Assembly (NCBI RefSeq): GCF_029144185.1
Contig: NZ_CP110232.1
Location: forward strand, 558,001 to 622,000
Direction of reading: 5' to 3'
DNA from: Vagococcus intermedius
GTDB taxonomy: Bacteria > Bacillota > Bacilli > Lactobacillales > Vagococcaceae
DNA: 64,000 nucleotides
A program made the position numbers and the translations under genes. Positions 43,558 through 53,345 of this stretch are shown here, in pieces; within the stretch, counting starts at the first letter, position 1, and the number at the start of each line of letters is the position of its first letter. The notes beneath the pieces are model-generated. The model ran no database searches. It was not told the DNA's origin and worked only from the letters and a program-made list of their open reading frames with translations.

Positions 43558-45237
43558 TTGTTACAAGAATTAGCAATTGAAAATTTTGCGATTATTTCGT
43601 CGCTACAAGTTTCATTTGGTGAGGGGATGACGACACTTACCGGAGAGACCGGCGCTGGAAAATCGATCATTATTGATGCGGTTGGTCTTTTGATGGGTGG
43701 CAGAGGGTCTACTGATTATATTAGGCAAGGCGCTACTAAATGTTTATTAGAAGGACAGTTTATAGTAGGTAAAGCTAATAAGTTACCACTACTATTGGAA
43801 GAACTTTCAATTGATTTAACCGATGGTACGGTGATCATTTCGCGTGAAATAAATCAAAGTGGTAAAAATGTTTGTCGAGTAAATGGCCGCTTGGTCAATA
43901 CAACAGTTTTACGTGAAATTGGTACGTATTTAGTCGACATTCACGGTCAAAATGAGCATCAAGAATTAATGCAAGCTGACCATCATTTAAATTTGCTAGA
44001 TCAATACGCCTCTGACCAGTTGCCAAACTTAAAAGAAACCTATAAACAAATTTATCAATCCTATAAAAAAACTTTAAAACGTGTTAAAAATAAGCAAACG
44101 AATGAAAAGGAGTTTGCTCAGCGACTAGATATGCTTACTTTTCAATCACAAGAAATCGAATCAGCAGATTTAAGAATTGGGGAAGAAAGCGAATTAAAAG
44201 AAGAGCGTCAGCGTTTGGCTAATTATCATAAAGTGATGGCAGCGTTGAATAATACTTACGATGCTTTATCAGGCGGTGAAACAAGTAGTTTAGATGGTGT
44301 CGGATTTGCTATGAATGAAATGATGGATATTGAAAATTTAGCAACAGAATATTCAGATATTTCGGAAACTATTAAAAATAGTTATTACCAATTGCAAGAA
44401 GTCGCTAATGAGGCATTGCGTTGTGTGGATGCTTTAGAAGTCGATGAGGGACGTTTAGATGAAATTGAAACGCGTTTGGATGTGATTCGTCAACTTAAGC
44501 GTAAGTATGGGGAGTCGGAAGAACAAATCCTCAGTTATTGGCAGGAGATTAATGAAGAATTATTAGCCTCAACCCAATTCGAGCAACAAAATGAGCAATT
44601 GGAAAAAGAATTAGCGACATTGGAAACGGCCTTAATTAAAGCGGCGGATGAATTAAGTCTTGAACGAAAAAAAGTTGCCCGCAAATTGGAGGAAGCTATT
44701 TTAAAAGAGTTAGCAGAACTTTATCTTGAAAAGACGCTGTTTGAAGTTCGCTTTTTTGAATCTGATAATCCAATCTATCAAGAAAGTGGACAAGATAGTG
44801 TTGAATTTTATATCACGACAAATCCAGGAGAGCCACTAAAACCCTTAGTTAAAGTTGCCTCAGGAGGCGAATTATCTCGAGTGATGTTGGCGCTTAAAAC
44901 TATTTTTTCACAATTACATGGAATGACTAGTATTGTCTTTGATGAGGTAGATACAGGAGTTAGTGGTAGAGTGGCACAAGCCATTGCTAATAAAATTCAT
45001 CAAATTTCACAGCGTTCGCAAGTTTTATGTATTACCCATCTCCCTCAGGTAGCAGCTGTAGCTGATACACAATATTATATTGAAAAAAATATTGTAGGGG
45101 AGCGTACAGAAACGTCACTGTATTTATTAACACATGACGAGCGAGTCTTGGAAGTAGGGCGAATGTTAGCTGGAGATGAAATTACACCGTTAACAATTGA
45201 ACATGCCAAAGAACTTTTGGCGTTAGCCAAAAAATAA
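43558..45237 (+). CDS. recN: DNA repair protein RecN
   Basis: A 559-residue SMC-like ATPase that binds DNA ends at double-strand breaks. Walker A is LTGETGAGKSIIIDA. Long coiled coils flank the middle. The signature is VASGGELSRVMLALK and Walker B VFDEVDTGVSG. The start is the TTG at 43558 (MLQELAIENFAII) after AAGAGGTG; the frame extends into argR but has no RBS there. It is last in the folD-recN run and is closed by a strong terminator. Confidence 0.95.
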   Translation: MLQELAIENFAIISSLQVSFGEGMTTLTGETGAGKSIIIDAVGLLMGGRGSTDYIRQGATKCLLEGQFIVGKANKLPLLLEELSIDLTDGTVIISREINQSGKNVCRVNGRLVNTTVLREIGTYLVDIHGQNEHQELMQADHHLNLLDQYASDQLPNLKETYKQIYQSYKKTLKRVKNKQTNEKEFAQRLDMLTFQSQEIESADLRIGEESELKEERQRLANYHKVMAALNNTYDALSGGETSSLDGVGFAMNEMMDIENLATEYSDISETIKNSYYQLQEVANEALRCVDALEVDEGRLDEIETRLDVIRQLKRKYGESEEQILSYWQEINEELLASTQFEQQNEQLEKELATLETALIKAADELSLERKKVARKLEEAILKELAELYLEKTLFEVRFFESDNPIYQESGQDSVEFYITTNPGEPLKPLVKVASGGELSRVMLALKTIFSQLHGMTSIVFDEVDTGVSGRVAQAIANKIHQISQRSQVLCITHLPQVAAVADTQYYIEKNIVGERTETSLYLLTHDERVLEVGRMLAGDEITPLTIEHAKELLALAKK

Positions 45238-45275
45238 AAGCAGTCGTCTTTCGTAGACGACTGCTTTTATTTTTA
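45236..45275. terminator. bidirectional terminator between recN and the DUF4044 gene
   Basis: AAAAGCAGTCGTCT and AGACGACTGCTTTT form a perfect 14-bp stem with T-tracts on both strands. Confidence 0.93.
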
Positions 45276-45386
45276 AAATAGCATCATGACGCCACCAATT
45301 ACGGCAGAACCGATAATTGAAATCAGCATAACCCAGACTACTACTTTTGTAATTTTTGAAAACGTACTTGGTTTTTTATCATACAT
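45273..45386 (-). CDS. DUF4044 family small membrane protein (37 aa)
   Basis: A 37-residue protein on the minus strand. It starts MYDKKPSTFSKITKVVVWVM, then has a hydrophobic helix (LISIIGSAVIGGVMMLF), as in DUF4044, a family of tiny one-helix proteins in Lactobacillales. AAGGAG lies 11-12 bp before the ATG. It is downstream of corA on the same strand with 87 bp between, and ends at the shared terminator. The function is unknown. Confidence 0.75.
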   Translation of the reverse strand: MYDKKPSTFSKITKVVVWVMLISIIGSAVIGGVMMLF

Positions 45387-45473
45387 AGGAAAACAACTCC
45401 TTTATCTAAATAATAATGGAATAAAGATAACCACTCAAGTTTACACCGAGTGGCTTACTTAAAGCAAGGTTTG

Positions 45474-46430
45474 TTAAAAAAATTTTTTCTTTTTTAAAAT
45501 CCAAACTGTAAAGAGACTCAATAAACCAATAGCTAATAATAGCCACCAAAAAGCATGTTGATCATTTGAAAAAGGCAGAGCGACATTCATACCGTAGATC
45601 CCACCGATAATGGTTGGAATAGTTAAAATAATTGTGATGACTGTTAAAACTTTCATCACGATATTCATATTATTAGACACAATGGCAGAGAAAATATTTC
45701 CTAGTTGTGCTAATAGTTCAGTTTGAATTTTTACAGAGGCTAAAGCTTGTTTGGTTTCGATAATAATATCGAAGACCACGGTTAAACTGTCTTTTGAAGT
45801 CATAATCAAATTAGATTCATAAACTTTTTGTAAAACATTGAGATTTTGATCCAAGGCTGAGTTGAAGTAGATCAAACTTTTCTGCATATCCATTAGTTCA
45901 AAAAGCTGTTTGTTTTCGGTCGATAATTGAAGCTCACTTTCCAATCGATCCGTCTCAATGCGAATTGATTTTAAGTGATAGTTAAATAAGTCAGAGAAGA
46001 GCCAAGCTAGCTGAGTTGTTATCTTTTCTGTTTCATTTGTAAGGTTAGAGTTAAGACGTTGGCCATGCTCGATATGTGGTAGAAAATCTAAGTCTTCTTT
46101 ACAACTTGTAATCAGGATATCGGGTGTAACGATCATACTAAATGGTAAAGCTTGGATTTGTCTAAAGCCGCTAGGGCTTAGAGTTTGGTGTGGATATTGT
46201 AGTAATAATAAAAGAGGTGTTACTAATTCACTTTGTTTAGGCGTTTCATAACGAGAGATTTCTTGATTGTCTAGAACAGCAGTGAGATAATCTTGTGGAA
46301 AATTATAGTGCTGAGAAAGTCTCGTAATCTCGCTACTAGTTGGGTTTTCTACATGTAACCAGGTTGCTTGATCGACAGTTGCAACTTCAGTTATTTGGTT
46401 GTCGGGCGTTAGGGTCAAATATTGAATCAT
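45474..46430 (-). CDS. corA: CorA family magnesium/divalent cation transporter
   Basis: A 318-residue pentameric channel. The large cytoplasmic N-terminal domain (about residues 1-245) is followed by two C-terminal membrane helices, joined by the selectivity signature YGMN (GGIYGMNVALPF). The C-terminal tail KKKKFF is basic, as is usual. GAAAGGACTT lies before the ATG. The DUF4044 gene follows it. Confidence 0.92.
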   Translation of the reverse strand: MIQYLTLTPDNQITEVATVDQATWLHVENPTSSEITRLSQHYNFPQDYLTAVLDNQEISRYETPKQSELVTPLLLLLQYPHQTLSPSGFRQIQALPFSMIVTPDILITSCKEDLDFLPHIEHGQRLNSNLTNETEKITTQLAWLFSDLFNYHLKSIRIETDRLESELQLSTENKQLFELMDMQKSLIYFNSALDQNLNVLQKVYESNLIMTSKDSLTVVFDIIIETKQALASVKIQTELLAQLGNIFSAIVSNNMNIVMKVLTVITIILTIPTIIGGIYGMNVALPFSNDQHAFWWLLLAIGLLSLFTVWILKKKKFF

Positions 46431-46617
46431 GGGTTGGAAGTCCTTTCATTTGAAAAATGTCTGTTACCGTAAAGTTTACACAAAGATTCATTTAGTCGCA
46501 ACTTTTAACTTGAAAAGCTGTTGAAATTTAGTATAATCTAAAAAGTAATTGTGATATGCTAGAACTAGAAAATTTATCAAAGATCCACCAAACTAATTTG
46601 TGCCTCCCAGCGTCTTA

Positions 46618-46640
46618 TTGTCAATGGGGTGTGTTGACAA
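46618..46640. promoter_or_regulatory. inverted repeat near the DUF3397 promoter
   Basis: TTGTCAA and TTGACAA flank a 9-bp centre. The second arm contains TTGACA, a consensus -35, with a weak -10 (GGTATT) 17 bp further. It may be an operator over the promoter of the DUF3397 gene. Confidence 0.35.
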
Positions 46641-46682
46641 GTGATAAGGTTGGACTGGTATTTTAAGTAAGGAGGATGACAC

Positions 46683-47051
46683 GTGAAGTTGATATCAATT
46701 ATGTTAGTGCTATGGTATATTTTTCCAATTGTTTTATTGACAGCGTGCAACTTTATTGTTCAAACTGTTCCATTTTTTAAACGTCACAGTATTATTGCAA
46801 CTGATTTAGCAACTCCATTTTTATTAATGAGTATTCATGTGATTTCAGTAGATACCTACCAAAAATCAGCTGTACCCTATGTAATCATCATAATATTATT
46901 GATGGGTGTGGGTGTATCATTAAGTCATGCTTATTATTATGGAGATATCCAATATGAACGTTTTTTTAAAACTTTTTGGCGTATTATATTTTTAGTCATG
47001 CTTTTGGCCCATTTAATCTTAATTATCTTAAGTGTTTTTAGTTACCTATAA
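46683..47051 (+). CDS. DUF3397 family membrane protein
   Basis: A 122-residue protein with four hydrophobic segments (about residues 5-25, 38-55, 63-85 and 98-120), resembling DUF3397. The function is unknown. Its place directly upstream of mraZ is common in enterococci and lactobacilli, which may mean a link to the cell envelope. The start is the GTG at 46683 after AAGGAGGATG. A terminator separates it from mraZ. Confidence 0.8.
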   Translation: MKLISIMLVLWYIFPIVLLTACNFIVQTVPFFKRHSIIATDLATPFLLMSIHVISVDTYQKSAVPYVIIIILLMGVGVSLSHAYYYGDIQYERFFKTFWRIIFLVMLLAHLILIILSVFSYL

Positions 47052-47054
47052 TTT

Positions 47055-47096
47055 AAAAAAACAATTTTTTCTATAATGAAAAAGTTGTTTTTTTTT
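47055..47096 (+). terminator. intrinsic terminator after the DUF3397 gene
   Basis: AAAAACAATTTTT and AAAAAGTTGTTTTT pair with one G-T pair, followed by a run of T. Confidence 0.8.
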
Positions 47097-47194
47097 TGTC
47101 AATCTTTTTGTTAAAAAAATCATAAGGACTGTGGTAGAAAGTGGGTGAATGTGGTAGACTTAAAGTACTATGTGGGTAGAAGGAGCACTTGTCG

Positions 47195-47626
47195 ATGTTA
47201 ATGGGAGAATATAGACATAATATCGACTCAAAGGGTCGTTTAATTGTGCCTTCAAAATTCCGCGAAGAGTTAGGAAATAAGTTTGTTGTGACTCGTGGAA
47301 TGGATGGTTGTTTGTTTGGCTACCACTTAAATGAATGGAAAAAACTAGAAGAAAAATTAAAAGAGATGCCGTTAGCTAAGAAAGAGGCCAGGACATTTGT
47401 CCGTTTTTTTTATTCCGCCGCTACTGAGTGTGAATTAGATAAACAAGGTCGAATTAACATCCCAAGTACACTACGAAATCACGCCTCTTTATTAAAAGAA
47501 TGTGTCGTGATTGGTGTTTCAGACAGGATTGAGATTTGGAGTCAAGATAGATGGCAGGAGTATTCACTTACTGCTGAAGAAAATTTTGATGAATTAGCTG
47601 AAACAATGGTAGATTTTGGTTTTTAG
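47195..47626 (+). CDS. mraZ: transcriptional regulator/division protein MraZ
   Basis: A 143-residue DNA-binding protein with two SpoVT/AbrB-like domains ([19 protein letters not shown] and [17 protein letters not shown]). In other bacteria it represses or tunes the dcw cluster by binding repeats in its own promoter. The start at 47195 gives the canonical N-terminus, with AAGGAG 9-10 bp upstream. It is the first gene of the dcw cluster. Confidence 0.95.
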   Translation: MLMGEYRHNIDSKGRLIVPSKFREELGNKFVVTRGMDGCLFGYHLNEWKKLEEKLKEMPLAKKEARTFVRFFYSAATECELDKQGRINIPSTLRNHASLLKECVVIGVSDRIEIWSQDRWQEYSLTAEENFDELAETMVDFGF

Positions 47627-47650
47627 ACTAGAATGAGAGGATATATCGAG

Positions 47651-48628
47651 ATGACTGAAGAATTTCGTCATACTACAGTATTATTAAAAGAAACAGTTGA
47701 TAAATTAAATATAAAACCTAATGGGGTCTATGTTGATTGCACATTAGGTGGTGCAGGACATAGTGAATACCTACTATCACAATTGAATGAGGAAGGTCAT
47801 CTTTATGCTTTTGATCAAGACCAGGTGGCTATTGACCATGCGAGAGTGAAACTTGCTTCGTATGTTGAAAAAGGAATGGTAACGTTTATCAAATCTAATT
47901 TTAGATATTTAAAATCTGAATTAGAAGCCATTGGCATTTATCAAGTTGATGGGATACTCTATGATTTAGGCGTGTCATCGCCCCAATTAGACGAGGCGGA
48001 ACGTGGTTTTAGTTATCATCAAGATGCACCTTTAGATATGAGAATGGACCAAGAGGCAAGTTTTTCAGCTCGTGACTTAGTAAATGAGTACGAGTATCAT
48101 GAGTTAGTTAAGATATTTTTCCGTTATGGAGAGGAAAAATTTTCTAAGCAAGTGGCTCGTGCGATTGAGAGACAGCGCGAAGTTCAGCCGATTGAAACGA
48201 CAAGTGAGTTGGTAGAAATTATCAAATCCGCGATTCCAGCCCCAGCTCGTCGAAAAGGTGGACATCCAGCGAAACGTGTCTTCCAAGCAATTAGAATTGC
48301 TGTTAACGATGAGTTGGCAGTAGTGGAGGAGTCCTTAGAACAAGCGATAGACCTTTTGATACCTGGAGGCAGAATTAGCGTAATTACCTTCCATTCTCTA
48401 GAGGATCGTATTGTTAAAGTGATTTTTAAAGAGCTTAGTCAGCCTAAGGACACACCACCCGGTTTGCCAGTTATACCAGATGAGTTTAAACCGATATTAA
48501 GTTTAGTAAATCGCAAACCTATTCTACCAAGTGAAGAAGAGTTAATTGAAAATAATCGAGCACGTAGTTCTAAATTACGAGTAGCTGAAAAAAACCAATT
48601 AACTGGGGGAGGGATGAGTGATGCCTGA
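47651..48628 (+). CDS. rsmH: 16S rRNA (cytosine(1402)-N(4))-methyltransferase RsmH
   Basis: A 325-residue SAM-dependent enzyme that modifies C1402 of 16S rRNA. Signature segments are [51 protein letters not shown] (in parts) and [13 protein letters not shown]. The start is at 47651 after GAGAGGAT. Its 3' end overlaps ftsL by 8 bp. Confidence 0.96.
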   Translation: MTEEFRHTTVLLKETVDKLNIKPNGVYVDCTLGGAGHSEYLLSQLNEEGHLYAFDQDQVAIDHARVKLASYVEKGMVTFIKSNFRYLKSELEAIGIYQVDGILYDLGVSSPQLDEAERGFSYHQDAPLDMRMDQEASFSARDLVNEYEYHELVKIFFRYGEEKFSKQVARAIERQREVQPIETTSELVEIIKSAIPAPARRKGGHPAKRVFQAIRIAVNDELAVVEESLEQAIDLLIPGGRISVITFHSLEDRIVKVIFKELSQPKDTPPGLPVIPDEFKPILSLVNRKPILPSEEELIENNRARSSKLRVAEKNQLTGGGMSDA

Positions 48629-48998
48629 GTTAAAAAAGTATGATACATCTCAACTTGACAGAGATCAGTCACTGCCAAAAGAGAAAGTAGCCCCTAAGGT
48701 GATCGAGTTTCCCCATACTAAATTAAAGAGCATTTCTAAGTTAGAAAAAAACATTATGCTAGTTAGCGTGGGTATTTTCATTTTACTAGCAATCATGACG
48801 GTTAAATTGACAGTTGAAACCTCTCAATTAGTTGAGGAGATTTCGGTTATCCAAGTAGGTGTTAATGACAAGTTGGATAAAGTTAATAAGTTAGATCAAG
48901 AAAGAAGTGAGTTGTCACGTGCCTCACGCTTAAAAGGTTTAGCCGAAACAGCGGGCATGGAAGTAAATGATGACAATGTAAGGAATGTTGAAAAATGA
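48621..48998 (+). CDS. ftsL: cell division protein FtsL
   Basis: A 125-residue bitopic protein of the FtsQ-FtsL-FtsB divisome complex. There is a cytoplasmic N-terminus of about 45 residues, one membrane helix ([20 protein letters not shown]) and an extracellular coiled coil ([18 protein letters not shown]). The sequence is poorly conserved, as is typical, and the call rests on topology and place between rsmH and the PBP gene. GGGGGAGGG precedes the ATG. Confidence 0.9.
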   Translation: MPELKKYDTSQLDRDQSLPKEKVAPKVIEFPHTKLKSISKLEKNIMLVSVGIFILLAIMTVKLTVETSQLVEEISVIQVGVNDKLDKVNKLDQERSELSRASRLKGLAETAGMEVNDDNVRNVEK

Positions 48999-50938
48999 TT
49001 AAGAAGTTAATAGAATTATGTAAAAATAAAACATTGAGTCCTAAAGAAAATCGCAGACTAACGGGTGTAGTATTCTTTGGGACTGCGGTTTTAGTTTTTT
49101 CTATTTTTATTTTTCGCTTTATATATATTGTAGGAGTAGGTAAAGTGGGGGAAACCTCACTGGGTACTCAAACGCAGGAAATATATCAGGGCAGTAGCGT
49201 AGTTCAAGCAAAGCGGGGAACGATCTATGATCGTAACGGACTCGTGATAGCTGAGGACGCTACTTCTTATTCTTTATATGCCATTTTAGATAAAAATTAT
49301 CTCGGTATAATGGATCCTGACACAAAAGAGCGTGAAAAACTTTATGTTGAACCTAAAAATAAAAAGTCAATTGCTAAAATTTTAAGTAAGTATACCGATT
49401 TAGAAGAAAAAGATATTTTAGAACGTTTGAAACCTAAGAAGAATAAACAGGGGAATCTCATTACTCAAGTTGAATTCAAAGGGCGTAATATTTCATTAGA
49501 AACAAAAAATAAAATTGAAAAAGCCTTTGAAAAAAAAGATATTAAAGGTATCTATTTCACAGAACATCCGGCAAGATTATATCCAAATGGGGTCTTTTCT
49601 CCCTATTTAATAGGGTATGCTAACTTGGCAGATAAAGAAGATGAGTCCAAAGGTCTTACAGGACAAATGGGAATAGAGTATGCTTTTAATAAGGAATTAA
49701 AAGGTCAAAATGGTAAGATACGTTATCAAAAAGATCGTCAGCAAAATCCTTTGCCAGGGAGCGTTATAGTTGAAAAAGAAGCAGTTGATGGTAAAGATAT
49801 TTATACAACCTTAGATAGTGGGTTACAGTCTCGTTTGGAAGACCTGATGACAGAAACCTATGACACTTACGGTCCAGAAGATATTACAGCCACCTTAATG
49901 GAGGCTAAAACTGGTAAAATTTTAGCAGCCTCTCAGCGACCAGGGTTTAATCCAGAAACTTTAGAGGGTTTGGTTGATGTAGACACACCACAATGGCAGA
50001 ATTTATTAGTTGAGATGCCGTTTGAACCAGGTTCTACAATGAAGCCTTTTACAGTGGCTGCTGCGATTGAACTAGGTGTGTTTAATGAAAATGCAACGTT
50101 TGAAACAGGTGGGATTAGAGTAGGAGATGCTCTTATTAATGACCATATGCCAGAAGGTATTGGGACCATCACTTATCGCCAAGCCCTTGCTTGGTCAAGT
50201 AACGTCGGAATGGTTCATTTGCAACAAGCAATGGATATGCGTTGGCTGGATTATATTAAACAATTTGGTTTTGTCAAAACAACCAATTCTGGTTTAAGAG
50301 GAGAAAACGTAGGAACACTCCAGGATGAAACAACAGTTGATAGAGCGATGTCAGCTTATGGACAAGCTATTTCAGTCACACCATTTCAAATGCTACAAGC
50401 TTACACAGCCATTACCAACGAAGGAGAAATGATTAAACCACGCTTCATTGACAAAGTAGTTGATACTGATGGTAAGGCTAAGCGTCAAAAAAAAGAAATA
50501 GTAGGGAAACCAATCAAGAAAGATACGGCCAACAAGGTTCTAGAAATGATGATAGATATTACTGAAGATGAGCGATACGGAACAGGTAAAAATTTCTATA
50601 AAATTGATGGTTATCATGTAGCAGCTAAAACTGGTACGGCTCAAATTTTTGATAATAATACAGGTAGTTATTTAGAAAATCAGTACCTGTACTCTGTCGT
50701 ACAAGTTGCGCCAGCAGAAGATCCTGAATACATTATGTACGTGACTTTACGTCGCCCACCAGTAGGGGTACAGGCTGAAGAATTAATTAGCAACATTTCT
50801 AACCCCTTGTTGAAACGGGCTTTAGATTTTGATGCTAAAAATCAAAAAAAATCGGCCGCTCAAGATCGTAAAGATGAAGAGGCACAAGAGATTGCTGAAG
50901 CGAAGGCGCGTGAAGCAAAAAAACAAAGTGATAAATAG
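48995..50938 (+). CDS. division-type class B penicillin-binding protein (FtsI/PBP2x-like) without PASTA domains
   Basis: A 647-residue transpeptidase that cross-links septal peptidoglycan. One N-terminal membrane helix (about residues 24-46) is followed by the PBP dimer domain (AKRGTIYDRNGLVIAED) and the transpeptidase domain. The active site is GSTMKPF (SxxK), then WSSNVGM (SxN) and AAKTGTAQ (KTG). After the catalytic domain comes a charged tail rich in Lys, Glu and Ala; no PASTA domain is seen, unlike streptococcal PBP2x. It overlaps ftsL by 4 bp. Confidence 0.93.
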   Translation: MIKKLIELCKNKTLSPKENRRLTGVVFFGTAVLVFSIFIFRFIYIVGVGKVGETSLGTQTQEIYQGSSVVQAKRGTIYDRNGLVIAEDATSYSLYAILDKNYLGIMDPDTKEREKLYVEPKNKKSIAKILSKYTDLEEKDILERLKPKKNKQGNLITQVEFKGRNISLETKNKIEKAFEKKDIKGIYFTEHPARLYPNGVFSPYLIGYANLADKEDESKGLTGQMGIEYAFNKELKGQNGKIRYQKDRQQNPLPGSVIVEKEAVDGKDIYTTLDSGLQSRLEDLMTETYDTYGPEDITATLMEAKTGKILAASQRPGFNPETLEGLVDVDTPQWQNLLVEMPFEPGSTMKPFTVAAAIELGVFNENATFETGGIRVGDALINDHMPEGIGTITYRQALAWSSNVGMVHLQQAMDMRWLDYIKQFGFVKTTNSGLRGENVGTLQDETTVDRAMSAYGQAISVTPFQMLQAYTAITNEGEMIKPRFIDKVVDTDGKAKRQKKEIVGKPIKKDTANKVLEMMIDITEDERYGTGKNFYKIDGYHVAAKTGTAQIFDNNTGSYLENQYLYSVVQVAPAEDPEYIMYVTLRRPPVGVQAEELISNISNPLLKRALDFDAKNQKKSAAQDRKDEEAQEIAEAKAREAKKQSDK

Positions 50939-50987
50939 GTAGTAACTATAGGTAATAAATAAGTATAATATATAGGAGATTATGATA

Positions 50988-51953
50988 ATGGAATGGACGA
51001 AAGTATTTTTACCGATTGCACTTAGTTTTGCAATTACAGTATCATTGATGCCGTTATTCATTGGTTATTTCCAAATGAAAAAACACGGACAATCAATTAG
51101 AGAAGATGGCCCAACTTGGCACAATAACAAAGCAGGAACACCAACGATGGGAGGTACTGTTTTCTTAGTTGGGACAGTTCTAACCTCACTTATTTTTGGT
51201 GTTTGGCAAAAACAAATGACCGCATCGTTAGCGATTATTTTGTTTATCTTAGTGTTGTATGGGATGTTAGGATTTTTAGATGATTTTATCAAAATCTTCA
51301 AAAAACGTAACATGGGTTTGAATTCTAAACAAAAATTAATTGGACAAATTGTGGGAGGTCTGGTATTTTATGCGGTTTACCGTATGCAAGGATTTCCAAA
51401 CTCAATCATGATTCCTGGATTCGGAGATATTAATCTAGGTATCTTGTATGGTTTGTTTTTATTAATCTGGTTAGTTGGTTTTTCTAATGCAGTTAATTTA
51501 ACAGATGGGTTAGATGGATTAGTTGCAGGTTTGGGCATGATTTCATTTGGAACATATGCTATTATTGCATGGAATCAAAAACAATATGATGTCTTATTAG
51601 TTTGTTTAGCAACATTTGGCGGCTTATTAGGTTTCTTTTTATTCAATAAAAAACCAGCCAAAATTTTCATGGGAGATGTTGGTTCCCTAGCTTTAGGTGG
51701 CATGTTAGCAGCAATCTCAATTTTACTACATCAAGAATGGACATTATTGTTAATTGGTTTAGTTTATATTATTGAAACATTAAGTGTCATGATGCAAGTA
51801 ACATCATTTAAACTAACTGGGAAACGCATATTTAAGATGAGTCCCATTCACCATCATTTTGAAATGTCAGGTTGGTCAGAGTGGAAAATTGATATTGTTT
51901 TTTGGATAATAGGATTATTGATGTCAGTAATTACTTTAATGATTTTATATTAA
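50988..51953 (+). CDS. mraY: phospho-N-acetylmuramoyl-pentapeptide-transferase MraY
   Basis: A 321-residue integral membrane enzyme with about ten helices that makes lipid I. Motifs include KAGTPTMGG, FLDDFIKIFKKRNMGL (Asp pair), NLTDGLDGL and MSPIHHHFEMSGWSE. The start at 50988 (MEWTKVF) is preceded by GGAG at 9 bp; the ATG at 50982 is too close to it. Confidence 0.96.
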   Translation: MEWTKVFLPIALSFAITVSLMPLFIGYFQMKKHGQSIREDGPTWHNNKAGTPTMGGTVFLVGTVLTSLIFGVWQKQMTASLAIILFILVLYGMLGFLDDFIKIFKKRNMGLNSKQKLIGQIVGGLVFYAVYRMQGFPNSIMIPGFGDINLGILYGLFLLIWLVGFSNAVNLTDGLDGLVAGLGMISFGTYAIIAWNQKQYDVLLVCLATFGGLLGFFLFNKKPAKIFMGDVGSLALGGMLAAISILLHQEWTLLLIGLVYIIETLSVMMQVTSFKLTGKRIFKMSPIHHHFEMSGWSEWKIDIVFWIIGLLMSVITLMILY

Positions 51954-51971
51954 TTAAGGAGAATTTATAGG

Positions 51972-53345
51972 ATGAAAAAAGTGGCGATGTATGAAAACGA
52001 AAAGATTTTAGTGTTAGGATTAGCAAGAAGTGGCATGAGCGCAGCACGTTTATTGCACCAATTGGGAGCTCTAGTAACAGTTAATGATGGAAAAGACTTT
52101 GATGAAAATCCAGAAGCACAGGAGTTACTATCTATGGGGATTCGCGTCGTCGCTGGAGGTCATCCAGTTGAATTGTTAGATGAGGAGTTTACCTTGGTTG
52201 TTAAAAACCCAGGAATTCCTTATTCTAATCCTATTCTCGAAAAAGCAATTGAAAAAAATATTCCGATTATCACGGAAGTAGAGTTGGCCTATCAAATAGC
52301 GGAGGCGACAATTGTTGGTATTACAGGAACAAATGGCAAAACAACGACAACGACAATGATTGGTGACATTTTAACAGCTGGTTTAGAAAAAGGGACAGCA
52401 TTACTAGCAGGAAACATTGGTGCACCAGCAAGTACGATTGCTCAAAATGCTCAAGCAGAAGATGTTTTAGTAACAGAATTATCTAGTTTTCAATTGATGG
52501 GAGTTAGAGCGTTTAAACCACATATTGGTGTTATTACAAATATCTATGAAGCTCATTTAGATTATCATAGTTCACGAGACGAATACGTCAATGCCAAGTG
52601 GGCTATGCAACAAAACATGACGAAAGAAGATATTTTAATAGTAAACGGTAATCAACCAGAGTTAAAAGAGTTAGCTAGAACAACAAAAGCTCAAGTTCTT
52701 TACTTTTCAACTAGTCAAGAAGAAAGTGCGAGTGCTTACGTAGCAGAGGATACTATTTATTATTTAGGTGACAAGATTATGACTACTACTGAACTGGGAG
52801 TGCCGGGTGAGCATAATATCGAAAATGCCCTAGCTGCTATTTTGGTAGCAAAACAGTTTAACATATCTAATGAGACTATAAAAACGGCCTTGCAACATTT
52901 TGGCGGTGTTGAACATCGCACAGAGTTCGTTACAGAGATTGAAGGTTGTAAGTATTATAATGACTCGAAAGCGACTAATATTTTGGCAACTGAAAAAGCT
53001 TTAAGTGGTTTTGATAATTCTAAAACTATTTTATTAGCGGGTGGGTTAGACCGAGGCAATGATTTTGATGAATTAGTCCCAAGTATTAAAGGTTTAAAAG
53101 GAATCGTGCTATATGGCGAAAGCAAATATAAATTAAAAGAAGCGGCAGATGTTTCTAACATCACTAATATTAAGGTAGTTAATACCTTAGAAGAAGCAGT
53201 TTCTGAAGCTGTTCCAATGAGTACTAAAGGAGATGCAATTTTATTATCACCTGCTTGTGCAAGTTGGGACCAATATAAAAACTTTGAAATACGTGGTAAT
53301 GTATTTAAAGAAGAAGTCAAAAAAATAAAAGGTAAGAGTGAGTAA
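51972..53345 (+). CDS. murD: UDP-N-acetylmuramoyl-L-alanine--D-glutamate ligase
   Basis: A 457-residue Mur ligase that adds D-Glu to the peptidoglycan precursor. The N-terminal fold has [16 protein letters not shown]. The ATP site is [17 protein letters not shown]. Other family segments are [37 protein letters not shown] and [19 protein letters not shown]. The stop overlaps the murG start (TAATG). Confidence 0.96.
   Translation: MKKVAMYENEKILVLGLARSGMSAARLLHQLGALVTVNDGKDFDENPEAQELLSMGIRVVAGGHPVELLDEEFTLVVKNPGIPYSNPILEKAIEKNIPIITEVELAYQIAEATIVGITGTNGKTTTTTMIGDILTAGLEKGTALLAGNIGAPASTIAQNAQAEDVLVTELSSFQLMGVRAFKPHIGVITNIYEAHLDYHSSRDEYVNAKWAMQQNMTKEDILIVNGNQPELKELARTTKAQVLYFSTSQEESASAYVAEDTIYYLGDKIMTTTELGVPGEHNIENALAAILVAKQFNISNETIKTALQHFGGVEHRTEFVTEIEGCKYYNDSKATNILATEKALSGFDNSKTILLAGGLDRGNDFDELVPSIKGLKGIVLYGESKYKLKEAADVSNITNIKVVNTLEEAVSEAVPMSTKGDAILLSPACASWDQYKNFEIRGNVFKEEVKKIKGKSE

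Noticed and set aside
47101-47194. MraZ-binding repeats in front of mraZ
   Set aside because: TGTGGTAGA occurs twice, but the spacing and sequence do not clearly match the GTGG[A/T]G-N4 repeats of known MraZ sites, so no operator was called.
52955-53320. 121-codon open frame antisense to murD
   Set aside because: It is fully inside murD without its own signals or recognisable family.
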